Shown one piece after another: positions 1 to 9,236 of a stretch of 64,000 nt of DNA. The translations under genes were made by a program, and so were the position numbers. Numbering within the stretch: the first letter of the stretch is position 1; every line of letters starts with the position of its first letter. Source of the stretch: an uncultured Roseibium sp. (GTDB lineage: Bacteria > Pseudomonadota > Alphaproteobacteria > Rhizobiales > Stappiaceae); NCBI RefSeq assembly GCF_947494555.1, contig NZ_CANLVF010000001.1, positions 1,488,001-1,552,000 on the forward strand, given 5' to 3'. The notes below the pieces were generated by a model, which saw only the letters and a program-made list of their open reading frames with translations, ran no database searches and was not told where the DNA came from.

Positions 1-2066
1 GGCTGGGAGAAAACGGTCGTTTTTTCGGCAACCTTTGTTGTCGACGGTTTTGACAGCCGCGGCAATGTCTCGGGATCGACGCCTGGCATGCTGGCAAGTT
101 CAATGCCGTTATGGGCATAATTCATGTAGAGCTGCCATGTCATCGCAGGCAGACTTCCGCCGGTGACGCGGCGCGTTGAGGTGAAATCGTCATTTCCAAC
201 CCAGACGGCCGTCGAAAAGTTCCCGGTGTAGCCAACGAACCAGGCGTCACGATAGGCGTTGGTCGTTCCGGTTTTTCCGGCAGCGACGACACCGTCAATT
301 CTTGCCCGTCTCGCCGTTCCGGCCTCAACCACATTGACGAGGATACCGTTCATCATGTGGACCTGCTCTTCGGGCAGTACCCGTTTGGGCGTAGAGGCCT
401 CGTCGCGCTCTCGCCTGTAGAGCAATTTGCCATCGCTGTTCCGCACTTCCAGTATCGCATAGGCGGGCGCAGAGAAACCGCCGTTGGCGAAAGTTGCATA
501 GGAAGACGCCATGTCGATCGCAGTGACTTCCGACGATCCGATCGGGAGCGAGATCGAGTTTTCAAGTTCGTGGGTCAGGCCCATCGCATAAGCGGTATCG
601 ATGATTTTCTGGCGCCCGAAATCGAGCGAGAGACGGACAGGGATAGTGTTGATGGATTTGGTGAGCGCCGTCCTGAGTGTCACCGGTCCGCGGTAGCTGC
701 GGGTATAGTTTTTCGGGGACCAGTCGCCGATCCAGACCGGTCGATCCGGAACGATGCTCTCCGGCGTGTACCCGTTTAGAAAGGCCGTCATATAGACGAA
801 CGGCTTGAACGATGAACCGGGTTGGCGGAGCGCGTTGACGGCTCTGTTGAACTGACTTTCGCCGTAAGAGCGCCCGCCCACCATGGCCACGACGCCACCG
901 TCCGGGATCATCGAGACCAGCGCAGCCTCGCCGGCATCGCGCAGTTTACCGTTGTCACGCAAGATGGTTTCAACAGCGAGGTCGGCCTGACGCTGCAGGG
1001 CAGGGTCGAGCGTCGTGCGAACCGTTACGATACGGTCACGGGCGAGGGCGGGATTGCGTCTTGCAAGCTTCTTGACCTCATCAAGGGCCCAATCAAGAAA
1101 ATACTCGGGCAACTGCTCCTGGGACCTGTCGACGGCAAGCGCCGGATTGCGCCGTGCTCCGATTACCTGGCCTTCGGTCAGGAGTTCCGCCTGAACCATG
1201 TTCGTCAGCACTTCGTTGGCTCTTGCACGGGCCGCAGGCAGGTTGATGTGCGGTGCATATTTTCCCGGCGCCTTGTAGAGGCCGGCGAGCATTGCGCTTT
1301 CTGCAAGCGTCAGCTCGCGCACGTTCTTGTTGAAATAGAATTCCGACGCTGCCGTCACCCCGAATACGCCGCCGCCCATGTAGGCCCGGTCGAGATAAAG
1401 TTTCAGGATTTCCTGCTTGGTGAGATTGGCTTCGAGCCAGAGCGCGAGGTAGGCCTCTTTGATCTTGCGGCTGAGGCTGCGTTCATTGGTGAGAAACAGG
1501 TTCTTTGCAAGCTGCTGTGTGATCGAAGACCCGCCCTGGACGACGCCTCCGGCGCGCGCATTTTCAACCATCGCACGGAACGTCCCGACAGCATCGATGC
1601 CGAAGTGAAAGAAGAAACGGCGGTCCTCCGTGGCGAGCGTTGCCTTTACGAGAGAGTCCGGAATTTCCTCCAAGGGAACGCTGTCATTCAGCACGATCCC
1701 TCTTCGGCCGATTTCCTTGCCGAACCTGTCCTGGAACGTTACGGCGAAATCGTCGGTCGTTTTCCAGTCCGCATACCGGGTTGCCTCAAACGCAGGCTGC
1801 GCAAAGGCAAGGACAACGATGAAGCCCAAAAGACCGAATGTCAGGCCGTCCGAGGACAATTCGCTCAGTCCGCGCCAAATGCCTTTTGCCCGAAACCGGC
1901 GCAAAAACGCATCGTAGCCTTCGATCGTCCGGCGCAGTGCCGATCCGGTCTTCCAAAGAGCCGTGTCGACAAAGGCGTCAGCCGACAGAAAGAAGCGCCG
2001 GATACGATTGCTTTTGCGTGGTGCTTCGTCACCAGCGTGCCGGTTCGATTTTGGCCCTTTTGTCAC
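1..2066 (-). CDS. Class A penicillin-binding protein (PBP1A-type), C-terminus off the left edge
   Basis: Bifunctional murein synthase: an inner-membrane glycosyltransferase that polymerises lipid II plus a periplasmic transpeptidase that cross-links peptides. Translating the minus strand from the GTG at 2064-2066 (GGAG about 10 nt upstream) gives a basic cytoplasmic tail of about 85 residues, one TM segment (LTFGLLGFIVVLAFA), then GT51 motifs: ATEDRRFF with the catalytic Glu, GGSSITQQLAKN, and RKIKEAYLALWLE. The transpeptidase follows with PGSSFKPFVY (SxxK), SSY (SxN-like position) and GKTGTTNAYRDAW (KTG box). The frame stays open to base 1, so the end of the protein is missing. The frame is also open upstream of the GTG, so a longer N-terminus is possible. 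The long cytoplasmic tail is unusual compared with textbook PBP1A. Confidence 0.93.
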   Translation of the reverse strand, partial: MTKGPKSNRHAGDEAPRKSNRIRRFFLSADAFVDTALWKTGSALRRTIEGYDAFLRRFRAKGIWRGLSELSSDGLTFGLLGFIVVLAFAQPAFEATRYADWKTTDDFAVTFQDRFGKEIGRRGIVLNDSVPLEEIPDSLVKATLATEDRRFFFHFGIDAVGTFRAMVENARAGGVVQGGSSITQQLAKNLFLTNERSLSRKIKEAYLALWLEANLTKQEILKLYLDRAYMGGGVFGVTAASEFYFNKNVRELTLAESAMLAGLYKAPGKYAPHINLPAARARANEVLTNMVQAELLTEGQVIGARRNPALAVDRSQEQLPEYFLDWALDEVKKLARRNPALARDRIVTVRTTLDPALQRQADLAVETILRDNGKLRDAGEAALVSMIPDGGVVAMVGGRSYGESQFNRAVNALRQPGSSFKPFVYMTAFLNGYTPESIVPDRPVWIGDWSPKNYTRSYRGPVTLRTALTKSINTIPVRLSLDFGRQKIIDTAYAMGLTHELENSISLPIGSSEVTAIDMASSYATFANGGFSAPAYAILEVRNSDGKLLYRRERDEASTPKRVLPEEQVHMMNGILVNVVEAGTARRARIDGVVAAGKTGTTNAYRDAWFVGYTGNFSTAVWVGNDDFTSTRRVTGGSLPAMTWQLYMNYAHNGIELASMPGVDPETLPRLSKPSTTKVAEKTTVFSQ

Positions 2067-2292
2067 GCGACAGCGTCTCCGGATGAGGTCTATTTCATTC
2101 AAATTAACCCGATTTGCATCGACTGCAAACAGGCTGCTGCAGGCTTTACTGTTTCCTCCCAATTTATTGATATGCCGCGGGAAAGCTGAAACCGAGCGAT
2201 CCCAATACGCTGGTTGCCGCGCAGACGCCTACGTGCTACGCGCTCATTCCGGATAGAAACGGGTGCCAAGAGGCACAAAACCGGCAACAGGT

Positions 2293-2760
2293 ATGAAAAT
2301 GGACGAGCGTCCGTTCTGGAAGACAAAGTCGCTTGAAGAGATGTCACCGTCGGAGTGGGAATCGCTCTGCGACGGCTGTGCACGCTGTTGTTTGAACAAA
2401 CTGGAAGACTGGGATACGGGCGAAATCGTCTGGACCAGGGTCGCCTGCACATTGCTGGACGATGAAAGTTGCCGCTGCAAGGACTACGACAACAGGGCGG
2501 TGACTGTGCCCGACTGTATTCAGCTCACACCCGCAGAGGTCCGGACACTCACCTGGCTTCCGCCAACCTGCGCCTATCGCCTGGTGCGGGAAGGGCAGGA
2601 TCTTTACTGGTGGCATCCGTTGGTGTCAGGTGACAGTGAAACCGTGCATCAGGCCGGGATTTCCGTTCGGGGACGGACGGTTCCCGAAGATGGCATGCCG
2701 TTGGAAGACTATGAACAGCACGTGGTGATGTGGCCGGGCGAAGCGCCGGAAGACGGCTAG
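2293..2760 (+). CDS. YcgN/UPF0260 family cysteine-cluster protein
   Basis: Small soluble protein of the YcgN/UPF0260 (CxxxCxxC zinc/iron-chelating) family; its biochemical role is not established. The sequence has the family hallmarks: an N-terminal [18 protein letters not shown] block, then [13 protein letters not shown] and VPDCIQL. These supply the clustered cysteines expected to bind a metal. I chose the ATG at 2293, close to the conserved [10 protein letters not shown] start; a GTG at 2263 would add ten residues. The stop codon overlaps the stop of the convergent tetR-type gene through a shared CTAG. It is divergent from the PBP gene and no operon partner is visible. Confidence 0.88.
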   Translation: MKMDERPFWKTKSLEEMSPSEWESLCDGCARCCLNKLEDWDTGEIVWTRVACTLLDDESCRCKDYDNRAVTVPDCIQLTPAEVRTLTWLPPTCAYRLVREGQDLYWWHPLVSGDSETVHQAGISVRGRTVPEDGMPLEDYEQHVVMWPGEAPEDG

Positions 2761-3389
2761 GCAGTAGATGTCACGGGCGCCAGTACAAAAGCCTCAACAT
2801 GGCGGCGGAGCCTTGTCTCAAGCACACTGCGGTCGGTCAACTGGTGGCTTTTCAGGAGAATTGCGCCGTGGATCATGAAGGCGATCAATCCGTCAACCAT
2901 CTCTATCGGGGTGCGGTCGCGACGCAGCGCCGGTGATATTGCGTCTGAACTTTGCCAGAGTTCAAGAAAGCCTGCGAGATCCGCATCGAGCGCGTCCAGC
3001 GTTTCAACGAATTCAGTTGCACAATTTGGCTTGGTGACGCCGATATTGTCGAGAAACAGCCGCAAGATTGTCGGACTGTCCGTAATCACGTCAATCATCG
3101 CCATCATGTTCCGGAGCAGTTGCCCGACCGGATCTTCGAGACCTGCCGCCGGTGTGACATCTTCCGCCGAGATTGTGCGAAGCGCGTTCAAGCGATCCAG
3201 AAGTACATGGGACAGCAAGCCGTCCATGTCTCCATAGTGAGAGAAAACTGTTCCCTTCGCGACCCCGGCTTCCGCCGCCACCGCTTCTGCCGTGACCAGT
3301 TCCAAGCCATGTTTCCTACTTAAATCTCGTGCTGCTTTGAGGACCCTTGCGCGTGTCTCGATGCTGCGCTGCTGCGGTTTTCGCGTCAT
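2757..3389 (-). CDS. TetR/AcrR family transcriptional regulator
   Basis: One-component repressor with an N-terminal helix-turn-helix and a C-terminal ligand domain. The HTH is clear: [20 protein letters not shown], then [18 protein letters not shown], the canonical TetR recognition helix. The C-terminal about 140 residues are diverse, as usual, so the ligand cannot be read. The ATG at 3389 (MTRKPQQRS) is preferred over an upstream in-frame start at 3440, because the longer version would run through the perfect palindrome at 3406-3419, which is more likely the operator. It is divergent from the flavodoxin-fold oxidoreductase at 3506, the likely target, and probably autoregulated. Confidence 0.9.
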   Translation of the reverse strand: MTRKPQQRSIETRARVLKAARDLSRKHGLELVTAEAVAAEAGVAKGTVFSHYGDMDGLLSHVLLDRLNALRTISAEDVTPAAGLEDPVGQLLRNMMAMIDVITDSPTILRLFLDNIGVTKPNCATEFVETLDALDADLAGFLELWQSSDAISPALRRDRTPIEMVDGLIAFMIHGAILLKSHQLTDRSVLETRLRRHVEAFVLAPVTSTA

Positions 3390-3405
3390 GTAACCCCATT
3401 GTAAA

Positions 3406-3419
3406 TTGACCGCGGTCAA
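3406..3419. promoter_or_regulatory. TetR-type operator, perfect 14-bp palindrome
   Basis: TTGACCGCGGTCAA reads the same on both strands and lies 17 bp upstream of the TetR start codon. Its half-site TTGACC recurs at 3456-3467. Placement between divergent regulator and oxidoreductase genes is typical for a TetR-family operator. Binding is inferred. Confidence 0.65.
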
Positions 3420-3455
3420 AAATTCTTGACTTCCGAGCATAATGGAGCCTAAAAG

Positions 3456-3467
3456 TGACCGTGGTCA
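3456..3467. promoter_or_regulatory. Second TetR-type operator copy (imperfect)
   Basis: TGACCGTGGTCA repeats the outer half-sites of the palindrome 50 bp away, with a changed centre, and is followed by AATTTTTGAC. It sits about 40 bp before the oxidoreductase start, where it could block that promoter. Confidence 0.5.
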
Positions 3468-3505
3468 ATTTTTGACAATTTCCAGGTTCACAGGCGAACA
3501 AACCC

Positions 3506-4087
3506 ATGACACGAATACTCATACTTGATGGACATCCTGCGAAGGGCTCCTTCTGTAGCGCGCTCGCGGCGCAGTATGCGCGGCAGGCAGGGCAGGCGGG
3601 GCACGAGGTGCGCAGCTGGCATCTCTCCGACATGGACTTCAATCCTGACTACGGCACATCAGACTTCGACGGCGGTCCGCAGCTTGAGCCCGATCTTGAA
3701 AGTATCTGGCACGATATTGTCTGGTGCGAGCATATCGTGCTCGTTCATCCTCTCTGGTGGGGTGGTCACCCGGCCAAACTGAAAGGTCTGTTTGATCGGG
3801 TGCTTCTCTCCGGCAAGGCTTTCAAGTATGTGGCCGGCAAATCCATTCCCGAAAAGCTCCTAACGGGGCGCAGTGCTCAGGTGCTCGTAACCGCAGATAC
3901 ACCTGGCTGGATATTCCGTTGGATCTATGGATCAGGCATCAGAAAGCAGACGGAAAAACAGATCCTTGCCTTTTGCGGCTTCAAGCCGAAGGGGTACCAC
4001 GTCTTCTCGCCGATACACGGATCGGACGGCGCTGATCGCGAGAAAATGTTGACGAGGGCAGGACAGCTCGCCCTCAAGGCCGCATGA
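3506..4087 (+). CDS. NAD(P)H:quinone oxidoreductase, flavodoxin-like fold
   Basis: Member of the Flavodoxin_2 (MdaB/KefF/NQO-like) family: FMN- or FAD-dependent two-electron reductases of quinones and related electrophiles, cytosolic. The N-terminus MTRILILDGHPAKGSFCSAL is the family phosphate-binding loop, and HPLWWGGHPAKLKGLFDRV is the conserved active-site block. Length of 193 residues is normal. It is divergent from a TetR regulator with two operator-like sites between them, which suggests induction by an electrophile or phenolic compound sensed by that regulator. A second, unlinked member of the family is at 55884. Confidence 0.88.
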   Translation: MTRILILDGHPAKGSFCSALAAQYARQAGQAGHEVRSWHLSDMDFNPDYGTSDFDGGPQLEPDLESIWHDIVWCEHIVLVHPLWWGGHPAKLKGLFDRVLLSGKAFKYVAGKSIPEKLLTGRSAQVLVTADTPGWIFRWIYGSGIRKQTEKQILAFCGFKPKGYHVFSPIHGSDGADREKMLTRAGQLALKAA

Positions 4088-4096
4088 CGTTACAGA

Positions 4097-5587
4097 TCAA
4101 TCGGTTCCCGCCGCTTTTTTGGCGGCGGCGCCGGCCTTCTGGTGTTTCCGGTCGTTATGAAACACCACGTAATACTGGTAGATGTTTCCGACATATTCGA
4201 TCGGCTGGCGACCGACTTGCGCCGCGACAATCCACTCTACATTTCCGAACCACTTGTCCGGATCGTAACCCTGTTTCTTCGCCTGCTCGCGAAATTTTTC
4301 AAAACGACTGGGTCCTGCGTTGTAAGCGGCCAATGCAAAGAAGGTCTGGTCGGCCTGATCCTTGTCGAGGTCAGAAAAATACTGATTGGCGATGTAGCGA
4401 AGATACTTGACCCCAGCGTGCACGTTGTTGTCCGGGTTCGCAGCTATCCCCGTGATGTTGATCGGATTTCCCTCCGCAGTCGAAGGCTTGATCTGCATGA
4501 GGCCGACCGCGCCAGCCCCGCTGCGCGCCTTTGGATCAAATCTAGATTCCTGGAAGCTTTGCGCCGCGATCAACAACCAGTCAAAATCATATTCATCGGC
4601 ATATTTGCGAAAGAGACCGGTGAATTTTTCAAGTTCCGCCTCATAGTCTTCGTCACGCATGTTCCTGAGATATTCGGCTTCCTGGAGATACTTCTTGAAT
4701 ACCAGATTGCCGATGAGAGTGCCTTTTTTCACGGTCGCGGCAAAATCATTGATCGCTTTGAGAAGGTCAGGTGCGTTGGGGCGCACGGCGATCGCAATTT
4801 CCCCGTTCGTGCGCACAGCCGCGTCTGGATGTAATTCCAGACCGTCCAGGACTTCCTGCCAGAGTTCTCCCTTGTGTTGATCCACGATTGTCATCGGGAC
4901 GGTGCCTGCGGCGACCAGTTCCAGGATGTCTTCGTCTTCCATCCACTCTTCGGCAAATTCTATCTCAATGGTCTTTCTGCCCTCTCGCGCAAATTTGCGG
5001 TTCAGGTTTTCCAGGCTCTGATAGTAGGAGGCCGATTTGCGGACGTAGACCTTGCGGCCGGAAAGGTCCGCCGGCGCGGTTATCTGCGGCATGTCGTTCA
5101 GGGTAACGGGAACCTCGTGCACGTCCTGGAGGAGCGGCACGGAAAAGCTGACGAGCTTTTTGCGCTCGTCTGTAATTGTAAGGTTTCCGAGTGCTATGTC
5201 GCCTCGCGAGCGGGCAAGATAGGTGAAGAGTTTGTCGCGCGGGGTCGGGATCAGAACGACTTCGAAGTCGATGGTCTTCTTTCCCTGTTTCTTGACGAGA
5301 TACTTCTCGAGTTCCATTGCCAGGTCTACCGAAACACCTCTTTGAACGCCTTTGTCGATAAAGTAGCCGGTTTTGGAAAAAGGGATCAGAACCCGCAAAT
5401 AACCGCGTTCCAGGATCGTATCGAAGTCCCCTTCAAAGGTGCGGGTCAACGTGTCTTCGAGCGTAGTTGCAAGTGGACCAGTTGCTTCACTCGCGTGAGT
5501 GCTGCCACTGTTCGATTGAACCGCGAAGCAAAAGGTGAACAAAAAACAAAAAAATACGCCTATGTATTGTGAAATATCTTTTTTCAT
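4097..5587 (-). CDS. MltF-like lytic transglycosylase with solute-binding domain
   Basis: Periplasmic murein lyase with two parts: an N-terminal family-3 solute-binding-like domain (about residues 45-300, with GYFIDKGVQRGVSVDLAMEL and SRGDIALGNLTITDER) and a C-terminal SLT lysozyme-like domain (about 320-450). The catalytic Glu is in SFQESRFDPKA, followed by GAVGLMQIKPSTA and AAYNAGPSRF. This is the architecture of MltF, in which the N-domain regulates cleavage. I start at the ATG at 5587, which has GAGG 7 nt upstream and leads straight into a signal peptide; an ATG at 5614 would add nine residues. The C-terminus ends in an Ala/Lys-rich tail. Transcribed alone; the 3' end faces the oxidoreductase gene only 9 bp away. 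Confidence 0.9.
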   Translation of the reverse strand: MKKDISQYIGVFFCFLFTFCFAVQSNSGSTHASEATGPLATTLEDTLTRTFEGDFDTILERGYLRVLIPFSKTGYFIDKGVQRGVSVDLAMELEKYLVKKQGKKTIDFEVVLIPTPRDKLFTYLARSRGDIALGNLTITDERKKLVSFSVPLLQDVHEVPVTLNDMPQITAPADLSGRKVYVRKSASYYQSLENLNRKFAREGRKTIEIEFAEEWMEDEDILELVAAGTVPMTIVDQHKGELWQEVLDGLELHPDAAVRTNGEIAIAVRPNAPDLLKAINDFAATVKKGTLIGNLVFKKYLQEAEYLRNMRDEDYEAELEKFTGLFRKYADEYDFDWLLIAAQSFQESRFDPKARSGAGAVGLMQIKPSTAEGNPINITGIAANPDNNVHAGVKYLRYIANQYFSDLDKDQADQTFFALAAYNAGPSRFEKFREQAKKQGYDPDKWFGNVEWIVAAQVGRQPIEYVGNIYQYYVVFHNDRKHQKAGAAAKKAAGTD

Positions 5588-5678
5588 GCGTGCCTCGGAA
5601 GAAGAGATCTTCATTCAATTTAGGCGTAAGTCTCTTCCTTGTTCAAGCAGGCGGCGATATTTGATTTGTTCCGCAGAG

Positions 5679-6194
5679 TTATTTGGTGAAAGTCAGGTCA
5701 ACCGTTCCGATGGTGAAACCTGCCTTCATGACCCTGGCAGTGTTGCGAACCGTTCTTCGATCGACCTGAGTTAATGTGTCGTCGAATTTGAGCAACAGAG
5801 GACCGTTTTCCGTTTCCAGCTCCGCGACGTAGGAAAATCTGAGAGCGCCACTATCGTCTGTTCTCACGTTGGTCGGCGCAATTACGTCGGCTCTCTGGCC
5901 GATATAGCGGCCATCAGCAACCTTTTGGAAGAACCAGGTTTTCGTGTCCTTTTCGCCGTCCTCATAGACGAAGTCTTCGCGCAGGCGCAGCGTGAAGGTG
6001 CGTGCGTTCCAGGTGCCTGTCAGATAGACCGTGAATGGGCGATAGACACCTGCGATCTTGCTTTCAAAGACGCCCTTGCCGACCGTTTTGCCACGGAAGA
6101 ATTCCTCAAGCACCAACTGCTTGGCAGTTGCGGTTGCAGGGGACAATCCAAGCACGAGGAGAGTTACGATGAAAGCTATTCGGAAGCGCTGCAT
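5679..6194 (-). CDS. DUF3833-type exported protein
   Basis: Exported protein of 171 residues that matches my recollection of the DUF3833 family (LEEFFRGKTVGKGVFESKIAG near the start, then LREDFVYEDGEKDTKTWFF). Residues 1-24 form a clear signal peptide ending in ATATA. The rest looks like a beta-rich lipocalin-like sheet. The function of this family is unknown, and there is no cysteine for lipidation. It lies 91 bp upstream of the MltF-like gene on the same strand, so the two may share a transcript. Confidence 0.8.
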   Translation of the reverse strand: MQRFRIAFIVTLLVLGLSPATATAKQLVLEEFFRGKTVGKGVFESKIAGVYRPFTVYLTGTWNARTFTLRLREDFVYEDGEKDTKTWFFQKVADGRYIGQRADVIAPTNVRTDDSGALRFSYVAELETENGPLLLKFDDTLTQVDRRTVRNTARVMKAGFTIGTVDLTFTK

Positions 6195-6258
6195 TTGCGA
6201 GAAACCTTCAGGCGGTTGATCTGACCCGAATACGATTTCACGTCGGCTTCAGATCTGC

Positions 6259-7263
6259 CTATGCCCCGAATTTCTGTTGCCAGGTTGGAACGGGATCCCC
6301 CTCGGCGGGCGTGGCATTGTAGATCCCCCGAGCGATTGCGCGGGCCAGACAGGACGCAGCAGCGGCGCCCAGACGGACCATGTCCTCCAGGCCGTTTTCC
6401 AAGTTGCGCTGACCGGTGGAGAGTGCAAAAACCAGATCGCCATCCAGCGGCGTGTGGGCAGGCCAGAGGGCCCGTGCCAAACCGTCATGCGCCATGACGG
6501 CCAGCCGTTTGGCTTCGCCCTTCGTCAAAACCGCATCGGTTGCAACGGCCGCAATCGTTGTGTTCGCCCCGGCCTTCAACGCGTCGAGTTTTGTGCGCAC
6601 CTGGACGGCATCTTTGGGGAAGGGGACGGCCATACCGAGGCCACCGAATTCATCCCCGATTTCAAAGGGTGCTGCCCAAAAATGGGCACTGTCACCAATT
6701 GTGGCGCGGCCAAGCGCATTTACCGCAACGACAGCGCCAACGGTAATGCCATTGTCGAGTTGTTGTGAAGCGGAGCCAAGGCCGCCTTTGATATTTGCCG
6801 TCGTTGCACCCGTTCCGGCGCCAACAGATCCGAGAGAGAATTCATAGGCGACTGCGTCCAGTGCCGAACGACCGAGATCTCGATAAGGGGCCGCCTGGCC
6901 CCAGCTCTTGTCGCCGCCGTTCAGGAGATCGAAGAGGATCGCGGTCGGAACGATCGGGACGCGAACGGGGCCGACCGCGAATCCGTATCCCAGATCCGCC
7001 AGACGGCCTTGGACACCTGCGCCTGCATCCAGGCCGAACGCCGAACCGCCCGCCAGTACGATGGCGTCAATCTTTTCAACGGTCTGTTCGGGTTCAAGAA
7101 GCGCGATTTCCCGGGTGCCCGGCGCGCCGCCATGTATGGCGACCGATGCGACCGCGGGCTCTTCGGGAAGAAGAACCGTGGCCCCCGATTTCAGGTCTTT
7201 GTCAGACGCGTTGCCGACTTTGAGACCTGGAACATCTGTGATGAGATTACGGGCACTGGACAT
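6259..7263 (-). CDS. P1 family (DmpA/NylC-like) peptidase or amidohydrolase
   Basis: Ntn-type hydrolase of the S58/DmpA superfamily, self-processed into two chains; members act as aminopeptidases or cyclic/oligomeric amide hydrolases. The opening ITDVPGLKVGNA and VLAGGSAFGLDA are family signatures, and GTGATTANIKGGLGSAS forms the core. The likely autocleavage site is Asn-Thr in GANTTIAAVATDA (about N234-T235 counting from the ATG at 7263), with Thr as the new N-terminal nucleophile, as in NylC. An in-frame TTG at 7281 is an alternative start. Substrate cannot be inferred. The flavin reductase gene lies upstream on the same strand, 50 bp away. Confidence 0.87.
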   Translation of the reverse strand: MSSARNLITDVPGLKVGNASDKDLKSGATVLLPEEPAVASVAIHGGAPGTREIALLEPEQTVEKIDAIVLAGGSAFGLDAGAGVQGRLADLGYGFAVGPVRVPIVPTAILFDLLNGGDKSWGQAAPYRDLGRSALDAVAYEFSLGSVGAGTGATTANIKGGLGSASQQLDNGITVGAVVAVNALGRATIGDSAHFWAAPFEIGDEFGGLGMAVPFPKDAVQVRTKLDALKAGANTTIAAVATDAVLTKGEAKRLAVMAHDGLARALWPAHTPLDGDLVFALSTGQRNLENGLEDMVRLGAAAASCLARAIARGIYNATPAEGDPVPTWQQKFGA

Positions 7264-7313
7264 GAGGTGGGATCCCGACAATGACGAGCGTTACTACTTT
7301 GGGCTTTCGCTTC

Positions 7314-7832
7314 TCAGGTGTCGAGACTTTTGTAGCCGCGCCTGACATAAAGAAGCGACTTGCCGGGATCGGTCATGCGCAGATCGACCACCGTCCCAAC
7401 GATGATCGAGTGCGTACCCATTTCCGTTACCGAGAATATTTCACAATCGACACTGAGCCGGGCGCTGTCGAGAGCCGGACAGCCGGTCGCCAGATTTGTC
7501 CACGCGCTTTTCGCAAAGCGTTCCGCCATTTCGAGTTTGTCCCGCCCGGCGAAGGTGTCCGAGATCTCCTGGTGATCATCGCTCAGCGTGTTCAGACAAA
7601 AGCACCTGTTTTGCAGAACCGCGTCATGCATGCGCGTTTGCCGGTTGAGACAGATCAGGATGCTCGCCGGGTCGTCACTCACGGAACATGCAGCGGACAC
7701 CGTCGCCCCGAGCTTGCCTGCCTTGCCGTCGGTCGTGACCACATGCACCGCCGCCGCGATGCGGCTCATCGCCTCGCGGAAACTCTGCGGTTCGAGCGGC
7801 AGCCGGCCCTGCTCAGAAACGGGTTGTGACAT
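7314..7832 (-). CDS. Flavin reductase family protein (monooxygenase reductase component)
   Basis: FMN-binding split-barrel reductase of about 172 residues that would supply reduced flavin to a partner monooxygenase. The family pattern is visible: FREAMSRIAAAVHVVTT, LGATVSAACSVSDDPASIL, and the ending LLYVRRGYKSL. The ATG at 7832 is chosen because AAGGAG lies 9 nt upstream; another ATG at 7871 has no ribosome-binding site. No oxygenase gene is adjacent, so the partner is elsewhere or the enzyme is a stand-alone reductase. It may be co-transcribed with the P1 peptidase. Confidence 0.88.
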   Translation of the reverse strand: MSQPVSEQGRLPLEPQSFREAMSRIAAAVHVVTTDGKAGKLGATVSAACSVSDDPASILICLNRQTRMHDAVLQNRCFCLNTLSDDHQEISDTFAGRDKLEMAERFAKSAWTNLATGCPALDSARLSVDCEIFSVTEMGTHSIIVGTVVDLRMTDPGKSLLYVRRGYKSLDT

Positions 7833-8042
7833 GGCTTCTGCTCCTTGCGCGGGCGGCGGAATCACTGACATCCTGCATGTGGCCTGAGTTTAGACACCTG
7901 CCTTTGCCTTGCCTATAGCAAATAGGCCTTGAATACCCGAGGGACACGCGTCTGCCGTCGTTCAATTTGTTTGCCCGGATTGAGATTTCCGCCGTTGAAC
8001 GATAGGGATGGACGCGTGTTTATGGATGCCGTGGAGTGCCGG

Positions 8043-9146
8043 ATGACCTTTCGCCAAATCACAGTCGGCGTTGCGCTATGCGCCAGCGGTCTTTTGACCT
8101 GCTCGGCGCAGGCGGACATTCCGATTGCCATCGCGGGGCCGATGGATGGCCAGTTTCGGGATCTTGGCGCGCAAATGCTTGCTGGTGCCGAATTGGCGGT
8201 GGCCGATGTCAATGCCGCCGGAGGCGTCAACGGCGAAATGCTGACATTGGAAATTGCCGACGACGGTTGCGACGCCGACAAAGCTGTTGCGGTTGCCAAC
8301 CAGCTTATCGGCAAGAATGTCGCTTTCGTTGCCGGGCATTTCTGCTTCAACGCGTCTATTCCGGCGAGCGAGGTCTACGCAGAAGCAGAGATAGTCCAGA
8401 TATCGCCGGCAACCACATTGCCGAAATTCACCGACGAGCGACCGGGGGCAGGCGTTTTCAGGCTTGCGCCGCGGGACGACCAGCAAGCGCGGGTGGCCGG
8501 ACGGTTTCTGGCTGAAAATCATGCGGGAGACAGGATCGCAATCCTTCACGACAAGACGGCCTATGGAAAAGGGCTGACCGACGCAGTCAAATCGGTGATG
8601 TACGATCTTGGTAAGTCCGAGAGCCTTTCGCTCGGCTTCGACGCGGGCGAAGACGATTACCGTTACCTGGTCTCGCAGCTTGGTCTGGAGAATGTCGGGG
8701 TCGTCTATCTTGGCGGGTATCATCCCGAAGCGGGCCTGATCAAGCTTGAGATGGATCGGCAAGGTCTGGATGCGGTGCTCGTTTCGGGCGATGCGTTGAT
8801 GACAGAAGAGTTTGTTGCCGTTGCTGGTCCCGCCGGTAACGGGACGCTACTAACCTATCCGCTCGACCCTCGTGACATTGCCGAGAGTGCCGGCGTGATC
8901 AAGGAGCTTGAAGACGCGGGGAAATCCGCGGACCGCTACGCGCTTGCAACCTATGCTGCCGTTCAGGCATGGGCTCAGGCAGCAAATGCCGCTGGAGATA
9001 CCGGCTACGAGGCGGTCGCCGATGCCCTTTCGACAGGGACCTTCGAAACGGTTCTCGGAGCTCTGGAATTTGACGAAAACGGCGACAGCAATCTGCCGGG
9101 TTTCGTGATTTACGAGTGGCGCGACGGGACCCCAAGACTGAAGTGA
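8043..9146 (+). CDS. Periplasmic branched-chain amino acid-type binding protein (LivJ-like)
   Basis: Type I periplasmic binding protein of the Leu/Ile/Val (Peripla_BP_6) family. The ATG at 8043 has GGAG upstream and gives a signal peptide ending in CSAQA before DIPIAIAGPMDG, the usual start of the mature protein. Later blocks include AELAVADVNAAGGVNG, VAGHFCFNASIPAS and YAAVQAWAQAANAAG. About 367 residues, full length. No LivFGHM membrane or ATPase genes are adjacent, so it is an orphan receptor that either serves a transporter elsewhere or has a sensing role. Ligand unknown. Confidence 0.88.
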   Translation: MTFRQITVGVALCASGLLTCSAQADIPIAIAGPMDGQFRDLGAQMLAGAELAVADVNAAGGVNGEMLTLEIADDGCDADKAVAVANQLIGKNVAFVAGHFCFNASIPASEVYAEAEIVQISPATTLPKFTDERPGAGVFRLAPRDDQQARVAGRFLAENHAGDRIAILHDKTAYGKGLTDAVKSVMYDLGKSESLSLGFDAGEDDYRYLVSQLGLENVGVVYLGGYHPEAGLIKLEMDRQGLDAVLVSGDALMTEEFVAVAGPAGNGTLLTYPLDPRDIAESAGVIKELEDAGKSADRYALATYAAVQAWAQAANAAGDTGYEAVADALSTGTFETVLGALEFDENGDSNLPGFVIYEWRDGTPRLK

Positions 9147-9179
9147 GTTGCACCATGCGTGTTTCTTATGGGTCAAAAA

Positions 9180-9218
9180 CAAAGAGCACGCCGCCGCGAG
9201 GCGTACGTGCACTCTTTG
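9180..9218. terminator. Bidirectional stem-loop between convergent genes
   Basis: CAAAGAGCACG pairs with CGTGCACTCTTTG around a GC-rich inner stem with a GCGA loop. There is an A-run on the left and short T-runs on the right. It lies between the stops of the LivJ-like and YceI genes, so it can end both transcripts. Confidence 0.65.
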
Positions 9219-9236
9219 ATTTCGGAAAGAAGTTTA

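Noticed and set aside
822-2189. Long plus-strand open frame of 455 codons
   Set aside because: It is antisense to the penicillin-binding protein, has no domain pattern, and its composition is that of a reversed coding strand.
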